Shown: one piece after another, positions 22,394 to 34,400 of the stretch
How the letters are laid out: each line of letters starts with the position of its first letter
Numbering within the stretch: position 1 is the first letter of the stretch
Assembly (NCBI GenBank): GCA_029721435.1
Contig: CM056576.1
Span: 68,899,876 to 68,963,875 of the forward strand
Length of the DNA: 64,000 nt
Reading direction: 5' to 3'
From: Gymnothorax reevesii
Lineage: Eukaryota; Chordata; Actinopteri; Anguilliformes; Muraenidae
Notes under the pieces: model-generated
The model's input: the letters and a program-made list of their open reading frames with translations, nothing else
Told to the model about the DNA's origin: nothing
Database searches by the model: none
Position numbers and translations under genes: made by a program

Positions 22394-24040
22394 CAACCCC
22401 ATTTCCAAAAAAGTTGGGATACTGTGTAAAATTTAAATAAACTAGAATCGAATGATTTGCAAATTAATTAAAATCCAATATTTAATTGAAAACAGGACAA
22501 AGACAATGTATCAAATGTTAAAACTGATAAAGTTGATTGATTTTTGAAAAATTTCTGCTCATTTTGAATTTGATCACAGCAACAGGTATTAGAAAAGTTT
22601 GGACGGGACAATAAAAGAATGGAAAAGCTGCATGATGCTAAATTAAGACAACTGGCAGAATATCTCACTGCAAATTAGATTATTTACAAAAGCAGCAGGT
22701 CAGTAACACACGGTGGTGAGCACTGCCACCTCACAGCAAGAAGCTTGTGGGTTCGAATCCAGCCTGGAGCTTCTGTGTGGAGTTTGCATGTTCTCCCTGT
22801 GATCGCGTGGGTTTCCTCCACGAACTCCGGTGTATATAGGAACAGACCTACCAGTAGGAACACTCCTTATAGGAACACTCCTACCAGTCCCCCTGACCAA
22901 GGAACTGGCTTTAGAACTGGAGTTGGTCCTCGGGCACTGCACTATGGCTGCCCTCAGCACTTAACTGTAGGATGGGTTAAAAGCAGAGGACAAAGTACCC
23001 CACGGGGTTCAATAAAGTGTATCTTAAATCTTAACACAGCTAATTAGATTATTTAGTGGCAGGTCATTAACATGATTGGGTATAAAAAGTCTTCCATTAG
23101 TAAATATGGTTAGGGCTTAAGCACTCTATGATAGACTCCATGGGGAAATAGTTCAACAATTTAAGAATAACATTTTCATCTCAAAATTGCAAAGAATCTA
23201 GAGATTTTATCCTCTATGGTACATAATGTCATTAAAAGATACCAAGAATCCAGAAAAATCTCTGAATACATGGGACGAGGCCAAAATCCTAATTTGAATG
23301 GCTGTGATTGTCAGGTCCTCAGGCGGCACTCCATTAAAGACAGACAGGATTCTGTAGTGGAAATCACTGCATGGACTCAGTAACACTTCTGTAAACCATT
23401 GTTAGTAAACACAGTTTGTCAATGGATCCACTAATGCATGTTAAAGCTCTGCCATGTTGAGATTTAACCATATTAAAGAAGATTAAGAAACACTACCTTC
23501 TTCTCTGGGCTCGAGCTCTTTGAAAATGTACGGAGGCACAGTGGAAAACTGCCCTGTGGTTTGACTGATGAAGTTGTAAATTTTTTTTTTTTGGAAATCA
23601 TGGATGCTACATCCTCTGGCTTAAAGAGGATCCGGCTTGTTTTCAGCAAACGATTCAAAAGTCAGCATCCATGATAGAATGGGGGTGCATTTGTACACAT
23701 GGCATGAGTAACTTTCATATCTGTGAAAACACCATCATGGTGAACGATATATTGAGGTTTCGGTGCAACATTTATTGCCATCCAGATGCCTCTTTTAAGG
23801 GAAAGTATTGCTCATATCAGCAACACCATGCCAAACACCATACTCTGCATGTATTACTACAACATGGCCTTGTAGTAAAGGAGTCTGGGTGTTAAATTGA
23901 TCTGCCTGCAGTCAAGACTTGTCACCTACTGACAATATTTGGGCCATTATGACATGAAAAATATGACAAAGGAGACAGCAAAGTATCAAGTAGCTGAAAT
24001 CCTATGTAAAACAAGAATGAGCATTAGGGCGAGGTTTGGG
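22394..24040 (+). mobile_element. Tc1-like element (copy c) carrying a SINE
   Basis: Left terminal repeat CAACCCCATTTCCAAAAAAG at 22394 after TA. Non-coding 5' region to 22706, then a SINE, then the element resumes at about 23045. The transposase is recognisable at 23200-23300 (helix-turn-helix), 23670-23890 and 23900-23990. The second Asp block reads QQHHAKHH where the family has QQDNAKPH, so Asp is replaced by His. Many stops. The right terminal repeat is not seen. Confidence 0.75.
22707..23037 (+). repeat. tRNA-type SINE
   Basis: The CACGGTGGTGAGC start and the CTCACAGCAAGAAG and GTTTGCATGTTCTCCCTGTG blocks are typical of the common fish tRNA-derived SINE. A perfect Pol III B-box match, GGTTCGAATCC, lies at 22750-22760. 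It ends with GGATGGGTTAAAAGCAGAG and an AATAAAG tail. The flanks share about 30 bp (TTAGATTATTTA and GCAGGTCA.TAACA), apparently the target duplication in the host Tc1 copy. Confidence 0.75.
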
Positions 24041-24476
24041 GTTGATGAATCAAGAACGTCTACATGACTTAATATACTGACGATAGTCCATGCTGGACTG
24101 AAATGTTTGCTCACTTTTTTGGTTTTCAAAATTTATTTGATGTTTCACTAAGACTTCTAGTCTTTATCTGTTTTCTGTGTGCGAGTCTTCTCTCGTTTTT
24201 TGTCTATTGTACCTGACTGCCGGACCAGAAGCAAGAAGACATAGAACTGATGTTAAGTGCGCAGCTCTTTTCTTGCACAGCATTTTGTGTTCGCTCGTGA
24301 TGTCTTTGTCGTATATTAAAATTAGTTGGATGATCTGAAAAATTATAACATGACAAATAAGCAAAACCTTTTTTTCCCTTGCTCTATGGGTGAAAACACT
24401 TGTCTATTTTGTACACTGTCTGTTTTTGGTACTGAATTAAGTACAAATTAGCAAGATTATACATTTTTGCTTTCAG

Positions 24477-24534
24477 AGAGAAGCTAGAGATCAACAGATC
24501 ACATGTGCATGAGGTGGTACAGACCATCAAACAG
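24477..24534 (+). CDS. plcb1: plcb1 exon (C-terminal tail, part 4)
   Basis: A short 58-nt exon with acceptor tgctttcag and donor GTGAGT. The first base completes the Glu codon from the previous exon, then 19 codons read EKLEINRSHVHEVVQTIKQ in phase, against EKTEMIRSYIQEVVQYIKR in PLCB1. It continues the C-terminal coiled coil. The intron before it is 9,018 bp and carries gypsy, Tc1, SINE and fold-back repeats. The intron after it is only 226 bp, so this exon and the next form a tight pair. Confidence 0.93.
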
Positions 24535-24760
24535 GTGAGTTCCTGTCAGTATGAACCATGTCTAGCATTTAACATGATTACGTACCGTAATTTCAGTTTG
24601 TGTTATTTTTCATAAGTGTAAATTTGTGTGCAGAAGCATTGTGCATGGATGTGTATGTGTGCCATCATTGTATGTTTACTGCACGTACGTTTTTTTATGC
24701 ATAGCATAAAATAAGCTGTAAATTAAGGCAGTAATGGTGGTACTGTTCCACCCTCTGTAG

Positions 24761-24847
24761 CTGGAAGATGCTCAAACCAGGCGGCAGGAGAGACTACAAG
24801 AAAAGCACAGCGATATTCAGCAGCAAATCCAGGCTGAGAAGCCGAAG
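24761..24847 (+). CDS. plcb1: plcb1 exon (C-terminal tail, part 5; a/b isoform branch point)
   Basis: An 87-nt exon, exactly 29 codons, phase 0 at both ends, acceptor ccctctgtag and donor GTGCGT. It reads LEDAQTRRQERLQEKHSDIQ and ends QAEKPK, aligned with [20 protein letters not shown] and DEKPK of PLCB1. In mammals the a and b splice forms share sequence up to this EKPK and then diverge, so the exon end matches a known branch point. The a form continues with a segment beginning near LQVELEQEYQ, which I did not find in this window. A possible alternative exon lies 1.4 kb downstream. Confidence 0.93.
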
Positions 24848-26245
24848 GTGCGTTCTGGCACATTGCGTTTCTTTTTTCTGCCCTCCTTGGCTATACCTTT
24901 GTGTGTAATTTGTTCATTTTTCAGAAAAGTGGCATTTTGGAAGAACATTTTTGTAAATATACTCTTAAAAAAAAGTAAGGGATCGGCCAATCAAAATTGC
25001 AAGGTCAATAACAAACTAATAATATTTAATAATTCGTCCCAAAACAAATTTTATTTGAACAATGTGGGAAATGAGTGAAAAATTCACCTGATATTTCATT
25101 ACCTAAATAGCTTCTCTCGCCATCATGGTCTGTGAAAGAAGGAATGGATAAGAAACGGAAATTGAAAGTTCAAATTTTTGTCTCAAAAGTGCGTAAAGCC
25201 CTTGTTGTTGGCCAAACTCTCATTGATTCATTGAGGTTCATCAACGGCGGCCGGTGGCCTTTCATGTTTTCTCAACCTCAGCCAGCTACACCTTGAGAAA
25301 GATACTGGATAGTCAGGAAAATCCTTCTCAGATTCAACTTACAAAGTGTGATTGTTGATGGGCTCACAGTTTCATGTTTGGCCAAATACCTATGAGTTTT
25401 CTACTATTGGTAATTTTGCCTGTCTTCTTTAGCAACAAATGTTTAAAGCGTATAAATTAACTTGTCTCTTTTACATTTTCATTTGGTCCACTTTTCACTT
25501 GCTGCATATTCATATATAATTTCATTTAAAAAAAATTTTTTTTTAACTTTTCATGCCTAATTAGATTTGGTAAGGTGGAAGTTTTCTACATTGTAGATCA
25601 ATCTGTACAAAGAGTTTGATCCCAATGAAGCAGTAAAAAAAAGTGTTCAATATTCAGATGGAACTTTATGCACATTGTGCTCCACTATAAAATGGGTCCA
25701 CAGAGGGCCATGATTTCAGAGTGAAAAGTTGCCTTGAAAGCTTGTGAAATCAAGAAAACCTATTGTAATATACACAAAACCATCTTCAATGATAATTCTC
25801 CATGTGAGAGTAATTTAGCATCACTACATGCTATTTCATCTTTGGCCAAACTCCCTCTTAAAGCATGAGGCTGAAATTTCCCACTTTTTCTGCAAAATTC
25901 TTTGTGATTATTCTGGAAATGATCATCTATTGCTGCCCTTCAAAAAGAGTTACATATGTACCCTCCATTGGATCTTAATGGCCCTGATCATATCACTCGT
26001 AGAAGAGTGGCTGGGAACCTGATTCATGTACAGTATAACTTTAAGTATGATGTTTTAAAAGGAAACTGTAAAATTGAGAGGGAAAGTTTCACAACATACA
26101 CTGCCAAACAAAACCTCATTTTGGCTGCTGTTCAACCATTCAGCCTATTGGCCTGATCTTCATATTCCCTGATTGTAATGCATGTGTGAAATACACAACA
26201 GCTAAAGCGTAAAATGTGGTTTTATTGTTATTGTCATTATTATAG
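24848..26245. other. intron sequence, nothing recognised
   Basis: Unassigned sequence between the last firm plcb1 exon and the tentative alternative exon. Short open frames lack motifs. Confidence 0.4.
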
Positions 26246-26290
26246 GAGGAGTGTTCATACCATGAAGAAGGTAAGTTCTATTGCATCTAA
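26246..26290 (+). CDS. possible plcb1 alternative 3' exon (tentative)
   Basis: A T-rich tract and ATTATAG acceptor precede 26246. In the phase left by the previous exon the reading frame gives EECSYHEEGKFYCI and then a TAA stop at 26288-26290. A consensus GTAAGT lies at 26271, so it could instead be a 25-nt internal exon of 26246-26270. The mammalian PLCB1b-specific tail also follows EKPK and contains a CHED motif, to which CSYHEE is only weakly similar. The call rests on position, splice signals and frame, not on clear homology; it may be chance. Confidence 0.25.
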   Translation, partial: EECSYHEEGKFYCI

Positions 26291-27676
26291 ACTTCGAAGA
26301 ATAATTCTTGAGAGCAGTAATCCACCCAATCTGATTATGAGGCCATTGAATGGGCATTATTGATCAATAATCAGAGCTATAGGTAAAGAATAGTCAAGTC
26401 CTGTTCTGCCTATTAGCACCCCACAGGACCATTTATTATGTTTCATATTGAGTCAACGCGATGGTTATCGTCTAGGTTAGGAATCTGGTTTTCGTTTGGG
26501 TTACGGTGATGTTCTGATAAAGGATAGAGAACAGTGATTGTGTTTTTTTTAATAAAACCTTGACACACATTTAGAAATGCAAAACTCCTGGACACGGGAC
26601 TCTCCTGTGACCCCATGTCCACGTCAACGCCTTCCCTATGCAGCCTTGCCTTGTTCATAATTACAACAGCCACATGAGGACTTCTGTCACTTAAATGTAA
26701 ACACAGTATACAGTATATGGTCAATGCTATCAGTCAATGATAACAATCTAATAGGTACCAGTTGGTAGAGTTGGACCCTACTATCTCATACTTTTTTTTC
26801 ACTGAAGACAAATGATAATGCCCATTCAACTGACTGATAACTGATAACAAATCAGCTGAGTAGGCCATCCAAAGCGCCTTGCATAAATTGAAGGAAATTA
26901 TTCCCCTGCGCACTACTTAACCATCAAGTCTCAGTACTGGCTACAGTCGCAATATCTCTTATTTCTAACATACTACTCACAGTTCCACGTGCTCTCTGAG
27001 CCTATCAACTCTCTAACAAATCAGTAGTTGGGTTTCCATTCCCCTGTTTTAATTTGCATTTTCAATTTTCGCATTAAAAACCTGAAAATTCAAAAAAAAA
27101 TTCCAAATATCACAAGAAACGTTTTTACGCTTGGGGGAGGTGGAAAAGTTGGTGTATCGATAAAAGGAAAATGAAAATAAGTGCTCTGGAAACAGATGTA
27201 GGGAATAAATGGTGATGCTCATAATCACGTGACATAGACCACGGCAAACTCTCTTTGTCTCTGGGTGGCTTTCAACTATATTCAAGTCTATTCAAGTCAG
27301 TGGGACAGCTAATTAGCTTGCAAGCAGGCGAACTACAATTTTTTTCTAAACAAGTGGCACATTTGCGTTTCTACGTAAATTACGCTCGAAAGGTTTTATT
27401 ACAGCTCTTCAAATGAATATTGTTGCCTTGATAGTCACCTCTGCTTTGAAATGCAATGCTTTTTACAGAGTGAGCTATCCAGCAGCTCCAGAATATTCAT
27501 TTTCACTAGCCATGTAAACTGCTTGGTTGCTGTTTAGGGAATAATGGTGAAAACCAGATTATGTTCTGAATGTAAACATCGCCAAAGTTAAAATCACTTA
27601 ATGTTGCTGGCAAACTATCAAGCTTGCCAAAACTGGTCTGCTTCCAACAGTTAGCCTACTAATTTGCTGAGACAAG
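26291..27676. other. non-coding sequence, nothing recognised
   Basis: No repeat family or exon identified. The open frame at 26443-26724 on the - strand has no motif. Confidence 0.4.
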
Positions 27677-27939
27677 ATTTGTAATTTGCAATGACTTTCA
27701 GATCCCATGAGCAAATGTTATTGTTAATAGAACATAGATAACATTTCAAATGTTGAAATTGAGACATTTTACATTTTCATCCACAATATGAGCTTATTTT
27801 AAATTTTCTGGCTGCAACCAGTCTCAAAAAAATTTCGAGACAGGCAAAAAAAGGGCTGAAAGAGCATTTTATATATGAGAATCAGCTGAAAGAACAGAAA
27901 GAAAGAAAGAAAGGGATGTCTTAGAGAGGCTGAGTTTCA

Positions 27940-30437
27940 ATGTCAAATTGCAAAGGCTTTGAAGGTCTCATTATCGACAGTATATAACATCATCTAAAGA
28001 TTCAAAGAAACTGGAAAAATCTCTGTGCGAAAGGGACAATGCCAAAGACCTTTACTGGACGCCTGTGATCTTCAGGCCCTCAGACGCCACTGCATCACTC
28101 ACCGGCATGATTCTGACATTGTCATTACTAAATGGGCCCAGGAATACAAGAAACCAATGTCTGTAAGCACAGTCCGCCGTGCCATCCACGGATGCCACCT
28201 AAAACTCTATCATGCAAAAAGGAAGCCATTGTTGACTGGAGCAAAGTGGCAAAGTGTCCTGTGGTCAGACGAGTCCAAATTCAACGTTCTTGTTTGAAAT
28301 CATGGGTGTTGTGTCCTCCAGGCTAAAGAGGAGAAAGACCATCCCTCCTGTTATCAGTGTTCAGTTCAAAAGCCAGCATCTCTGATGGTATGGGGATGCA
28401 TCCCATAATGCATATGATGTGGGACACTTGCATGTTTTAAATAGCACCATGAATGCTGAAAGGTATATAAAGGTTTTAGAGCAACATATGCTCTCCTCAG
28501 TGGCGTAGCGTGGAGGCGCTGGGCCCCGGTGCGAGAATGGCGCTAGCCCCCCCCCCCCCCAGGCCTATCCGCGAAGCAGAGGTGTAATTGTAACAGAGCT
28601 TTAGTTTTTTGAGGATTTGTACTTTACCTGAGTTCTTTTTTAAACCTGGACTTTTACTCTACAACATTTAAAACTTAAAAATTATCATTTTACTTCGTTA
28701 CTTTGACACTAGCCACTTCGTTACAAATTAAAATATGAACGCAATTCATCGTTTAAGATTTATCTGGATTTAGTGTCTTCGAGAAGAACAACGGTGCTCG
28801 GCAGCAGGGTATGTTAGTGCGGGGACAGGGAGCTGCAAATTTATGCACGTAGTTACAATATTCTATCACTAGATAGCACCCCCTCATCAGTTATTAGATA
28901 TTCACAGAAACAATCGTCCTCTGTAGCCAACCACTTCAGCTACAGTGAGCCAGTAGGTATCCAAATCAGTAATTAAGAAAAATCAGTTTTCTGAAAAACG
29001 CAGACACCCATAATTATTAGGGCTATTAGAACCATGGACAATGAATATTTGCACAGCATCTCAACATCACACAACACGTTAGGCTGTTTGAACCATGAAC
29101 AACAGTGACAATACATTGCCAATGAAAATGCGAAAAAGATCCATACGGCTGAACAGTCAACCGTATTTCCCTAACAGCACAACAGTGGCCAAATCAATAA
29201 GTAAACAGATAGATGGACACACATCCTGGCACAGCAGCCATTTAACCACAACCGGCAAGCTGATCACTTGCAGTAGCCTAATAAAAAACTGCACTCACCC
29301 ATTCAGAAGTTAACTTTGGGTGCCTTCTGCTCTGCAAAGTCGTTGAGCAAGAGGGCAATGAGGTGGTAGCATTAGCCTCCAAGTCTGACTGCTGCGTGTC
29401 GCCGCTATCATTCACAACGCTAGCAGGAACTGCATCTGGACAAGATGACTATTTAAAAAATGCATTCAATTTCGCCAATGTGGAGTTCCGTACATCGAGC
29501 TCTCTTTTTTCTTTTCTTTTTTGAGCACCGCCTTTGTGCTGCTCAACATGGTGCTCAAGACTTTTCACCTCCAATACAAGGCTAATGGGTTAGCTGATCT
29601 CTCAAAAAAGAACAATTCACGAGCAAGCGCGTAGCCTACGAAGCTACGATCAGAAAGGAATAAGTGAATGTCAACTAATTGGACAAACACATTTCCCAGC
29701 AGGCCATGTTCATTTGAAAATGTTGTGAATAAAACAATCAAATATATGATTAGTAATTGTGATTATAACTGAAAAAGCATCATTACTGAAATACAAAAGA
29801 CATATATCAAAGAAAAGAGGAAAAATGGCCAATGTGTGTGTGGGAGGGGGGGGTTGTTACCATGACTGTGTTGTATGAAACAGTGGAGCAATATATATTC
29901 TCATCAACTCCACACTGTGCAGAAGATAATACTGCTTTGAACAGGAGACTTGAAATGACAAAACTGGAAGAAGTAATTTCTTTATGTGTTATGATAAGAG
30001 GAAGAATGGCATAGTTAATCACAGTGGGCCCTCAGAGGTCATCGGGGCCCCGGTTCAGCGCACCGGCTGCACCGGCAATACCTACGCCGCTGACTCTCCT
30101 CCAGATTACATCTATTTCAGGGGAGGCCTTGTGTATTTCAGCAGGACAATGCAAAACCACATACTGCAGTTATTACAACAGCATGGCTTCGTTGTAGAAG
30201 AGTCTGTGTCCTGAACTGGTCTGCCTGCAGTCCTGATCTTTCACCGATTGAGAACATTTAGCGCATAATTAAACGAAAAGTCCGTCAAAGGAGACCCAAA
30301 ACTCTCCAGCAGCTGGAAGCCTGTATTAAACAAGAGTGGGATCAAATCCCAATGGCTAAACTCAAGAAACTTGTCTCCTCAATGCCCAGACGCACCACTC
30401 TGTGTTAAAAAGAAGACGGGATGCTACACCATGGTAA
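27940..30437 (+). pseudogene. Tc1-like transposase (copy d), split
   Basis: Blocks in order: the helix-turn-helix remnant (IAKALKVSLST-like), ALRRHCITHRHDSDIVITKW, LSVN-type VRRAIHGCHLKLYHAKRKP, then VLWSDESKFNVLV holding the first catalytic Asp, [10 protein letters not shown], and after the insert CVFQQDNAKPHTAVITTAW-like sequence with the second Asp and DLSPIENI with the Glu. The DDE residues are all visible, but a stop follows the Glu block (ENI then TAG), others lie after WSDESKF, and a 1.6-kb insert splits the gene. Usual family length is about 340 residues. Not functional. Confidence 0.8.
28498..30092. mobile_element. hAT-type non-autonomous element
   Basis: Left terminus CAGTGGCGTAGCG, right terminus inverted CAGCGGCGTAGG. 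Flanking 8-mers GCTCTCCT (28490-28497) and ACTCTCCT (30093-30100) differ at one position. Sub-terminal GC-rich sequence (GGGCCCCGGTGC and GGGGCCCCGGTTC) is also repeated near both ends. 1,595 bp with a C-run at 28547-28561 and no transposase motif. Confidence 0.8.
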
Positions 30438-30655
30438 ACAGGCCCCTGTCCCAACTTTTTTGAGACCTGTAGCAGCCATCAAATTTGAAATTAGCTCATT
30501 TTGTGGATAAAGTTAAAATTTCTCTGTTTCAACATTTGTTATGTTATTTTTGTTCTAATGTGAATAAAATACTGGCTGTTGTGATTTGAAGGTCATTGCG
30601 TTTTGATTTTATTCACAATTTACCTCTTTTCCCAACTATTTCGGAATTGGGGGCA

Positions 30656-31299
30656 TACATAAAACACAACCTGTCATCACTTGACCGTTTCACGTCACCC
30701 CAACCTACTGCACTCTGCATTCAATTGAAGAAAGAAAAAAAAACAACAAAAAGAAAATTATACTCTCAGATTCCTTTGATTTAGTGTTTTGGTTGACTGG
30801 GAGAAAATCAAGTTCTCAAAGTGGTTCAGACTGCATGTGGGGACTCTGAACCACCTGCCTCAACGCAGTACTCAGGATGGGAAACTTTTTTGGGGTTGGA
30901 GATGATCTTTTGGGCCTGTTTGATTATTGTATCATCAAAGACAGCCTGGAGTGTTGGATGCTGCTAGACTCCAATTATTTTTGTTCCTCTCTGTATGAGG
31001 TGGGTGATCTGGGCTTTTTACTGGTTGCTGAGGTATCCTTCGATGCCATATCACAGGATCACTTGTGGTGTGATTGAAGAGGAGCAAAATTTGGTTGATG
31101 CCCAAGACCTACAGTCTACAAAGAATATATAGCAGCTGATGGACCCTGGTGCAGACATTTTTATCTAAACAATTGGGTCTCAATCTTACACCCAGTGCAG
31201 TGCGAAACGCCAGTGTCTTTGCTACTTTATGACTGATGCAGATATCATTTTTTTTGCAGTAATAGGGAGTGTAATTGCGCCCAACTGAGAGCCCATGGG
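30656..31299. other. non-coding sequence, nothing firm
   Basis: A + strand open frame at 30877-31077 may be part of a retroelement 3' region, but no motif supports this. Confidence 0.35.
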
Positions 31300-31427
31300 C
31301 TCATAGGCGGTGCTAGGGCAGGAGGGTAGGGGAAGCTATGGGGTAAAAAAGTCTTTACTCATAGGCAGATACATATTATTACTGCTTACGTTCATCAGAT
31401 TCAGATGTGGCAGCAGAATAATTCTAT

Positions 31428-34400
31428 TCAAGTCCTCTGCTCATTTTTGCTTTTGTAATCCATAATTAATTTATACATTTTCTTACCTGAATGAAGCAGC
31501 ATCCGCCGCGGGGCCTTTGTGTCATATTTGTTAACTAATTCCTCAGGTTTAATCCTCTTTGTTATGTCGCTCTCGATGTACAGAAGCGACAGAGAGGATA
31601 GTCTCTGCTGGGCCATAGTTGTCCACATCCAGTTGCGGACCCGGCTCATCGCTGAAAATGTGCGCTGACACGTCGCCATCCCAACTCGAACTGACAGTGC
31701 CAATTTAAGCACTTTGGTGAAGTTTGGGTAAAATCCAGTTAAGGCTGCGGCTTTTCGGTTTTCCAGAGTTACACCACTCAAACCCATTTTCACCATGACT
31801 ATTTTAGTGTGGGCAAGATCAGTGTTGATGGAGAGAGTGGAAGCATATTGTTTCATCAGTCCTGAAGCACCATCAACATCACAGATTAAAGTTTCTCTTA
31901 CATCCCAACGTACGTGTTTTCACACGCACAGCCTTTGCGATTTTTTGTGAATTTGTTGGCCGTGGCCAGCACGCCAGGTATTTAAGGGGTTGCAAGTGTG
32001 TCGTACTGACGCAGCAAGTCATTTGTGATGCCCACGTGCGGGCCGCAAGTCATCTGGTGCTTTTAGATAGTGAGTTCAGCGTGCGACTCGTGAGTGATAG
32101 GTGCGCGTTACATAAGGCTGTGGCATGTATCTCTTACTGGGGACGCATATGTTTACTCATTGTACGGGACGTGCAGCTCACTTCTTCGTTTGCAAGATGC
32201 TTCTACTGGCTTCCTACGGCAACTGCGTTTATCGTGACGCTTTTCCAGTGGGTATAAAAGGTGATCATCAAGCGACAGAGAAGACGCTGGCTTTTCTGGA
32301 CTAAACCTTGGTTGCAGAGGAGGGCCATGTTATACGACACTTGTGTGTGTCGTGGAGCATGTGCGTGCCTTGTACGCTTTCTGCACAATCGCCGTGCATG
32401 CTAGATGGAGCAAGCACACAACAAGCACGAACCGAAAAAGTTGCATGCACATTTGACGTACGTCCCACGTGCGGGCCCAGTATCATACGGCCAATCACGG
32501 AGAACGAAAGTGTTGAGTGAGGCTTGCGTGCGTGCCACTTACGTGTCTGCAAGTGACATTTGACCGTTAACATTCCGTTTTAAACTTAAAGGGTCACGCA
32601 CGCCTCCCCTGCCTTGCCCTTGCGGCCTGGCTATGTGCAAAGTTTTCCTGCGTGCACGTAGAAAATAATTTGCAGCCCAATTTTCTTCCTACGGACTGAG
32701 CATGCTGTCTGTGGGTTCGAAAATCCGTGCGGAACACGTGGTTGTCCCTTGCGATTTTCCCCATTTCTGCTTGTGGACAGCATGTTGAAGCCCGTACATC
32801 CGGATGTAAGAGTAACATAACACAGCATCTACACATTTTGCAATTTGCATCGCTTCCTCTGAGAAGCGTTTGTTGCAGGCTCCAACAAGTGTGTTGATGA
32901 CAGGATAGATGAGCTGTTTTGCCCATTTGTCCTTGGGGCTCTCTGAACTAGAGGTGCAAAGCTCCCTCTGCCCCAGCGTGCTCTCCACAAGTGCAGAAGA
33001 TAACGTGGCTGTCGTGTGTGCAGGGCGCTTGAGTCGGGGCTCCTGTTCTGTGACAGAAATGTCACTCCACATCTCCTCCCAGTTTTTCCTCATTTTCTGA
33101 AGCCCTTGGATGCTGGCCTGTAGAACACTGGAAGCTTGAGCAAGGGTGGTGTCCGTTTTCTGAAGGGCCTGAGATGCGACATGGATGATGCGCAGGACAT
33201 GGGAAAACATAACCAAACACACACAGAATTCTAGTTTTCCCGCGCTATGAAGCAGACCTGAAACCTCTGTAAATCGGAGGTATGGGGGCACAGAAAACTC
33301 ATCAAGGGTGGTTATGATGGATTTGAAAGAGTTTTTCACAGCTGAGACGTTATGCCATTTGCCGGCCCATCGCGTGTCACTCAAGGCAGATAGGTCCGCT
33401 TTCACTCACAGCTGTTTCTGCATCTGTAGAAAGGCACGGTGAGTTCCAGGTTGGCCGAAAAAAGTGTACAGGCTTTCCATGACACAGAAAAAACCAGAGT
33501 CCACTCGATTGACTTTGCAAGCTACAATTAACACCAGATTTAACTTGTGCGCCATACAGTGGATGTAAATAGCGCTGGGATGATCCTGGCGCATCCTCCA
33601 CTCCACATCGTTAAACACTTCCAGCCATAACGGCAGCACCATCTTTACACTGCGCAACCACGGGAGCTTTGGAAATTCCATGTTTACCCTTTAATGTGAC
33701 CATGAATTGCCTCTGCATCAGTCAGAGCAGTAGACAAATCCAAGGAAATGCTCTTGTATTTCCATGTTGTGTGTATAGCGATTGCAAATTGCCATTTGTT
33801 CGGATTTGAAGCTACGAGCTTCATCAACCATGAGATTGAAAAAACCATTCTCCTCGATCTCTTTGATAAGTTCTTTCATCACCATTTCAGAAGCTATTTG
33901 TTTGAACTCATTTTGAGTCTCATGACTTGTGAGTGACGCTGATTTCTGCTGCATCATACAAAATGACGCATCTCGCTTGGCAAGAAAGTTGCACATTTCC
34001 AAAAAATTCCCACGGTTGCTTGACCCTTCAGTCTCATCATGTCCTCTAAAAGTTGTCAGAAACAACATGATTTCAGCAACAGAGGTGGCATATTCCCGGT
34101 TTTCTCTCACAGTTTTCTAGTGAGCTGTGCTCATTTGCGCAACGGCAGACCTGCTTCATCTGTACTGTTGATAACTCTGCCACTTTTCCACACTTTGCTC
34201 ATGTTGAGCAGATTCTGTGTGTTTAACCATTTTTTTCTTAACATTTCTGCCGTCTCTGACCCCACTAACAGTAAAAGCCTGGTGCCTAACACTGCACAAA
34301 AACTGTCGGCATGGAAAACAGAATATGGAATCTACCTGCTTGCTATATAGTCTTGAAATATTCAGAGCAAAAAACTCTTGTCTGTTTACCAAAATTAGTT

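Larger units (their letters stand above)
27680..30655 (+). mobile_element. Tc1-like element (copy d) with a hAT-type insert
   Basis: Same family as the copy at 48038-49612. The left tip is lost (starts within the sub-terminal TGCAATGACTTTCAGATC), the right terminal repeat is near 30655. A GAAA run (27897-27915) replaces part of the leader. The transposase is split by the insert at 28498-30092. Subtracting the insert and one target copy restores continuous similarity to the other copy. Confidence 0.8.

Noticed and set aside
32829..33405. Intact 200+ codon frame as a host gene
   Set aside because: It is the middle of the hAT transposase, bounded by other hAT blocks in order on the same strand.
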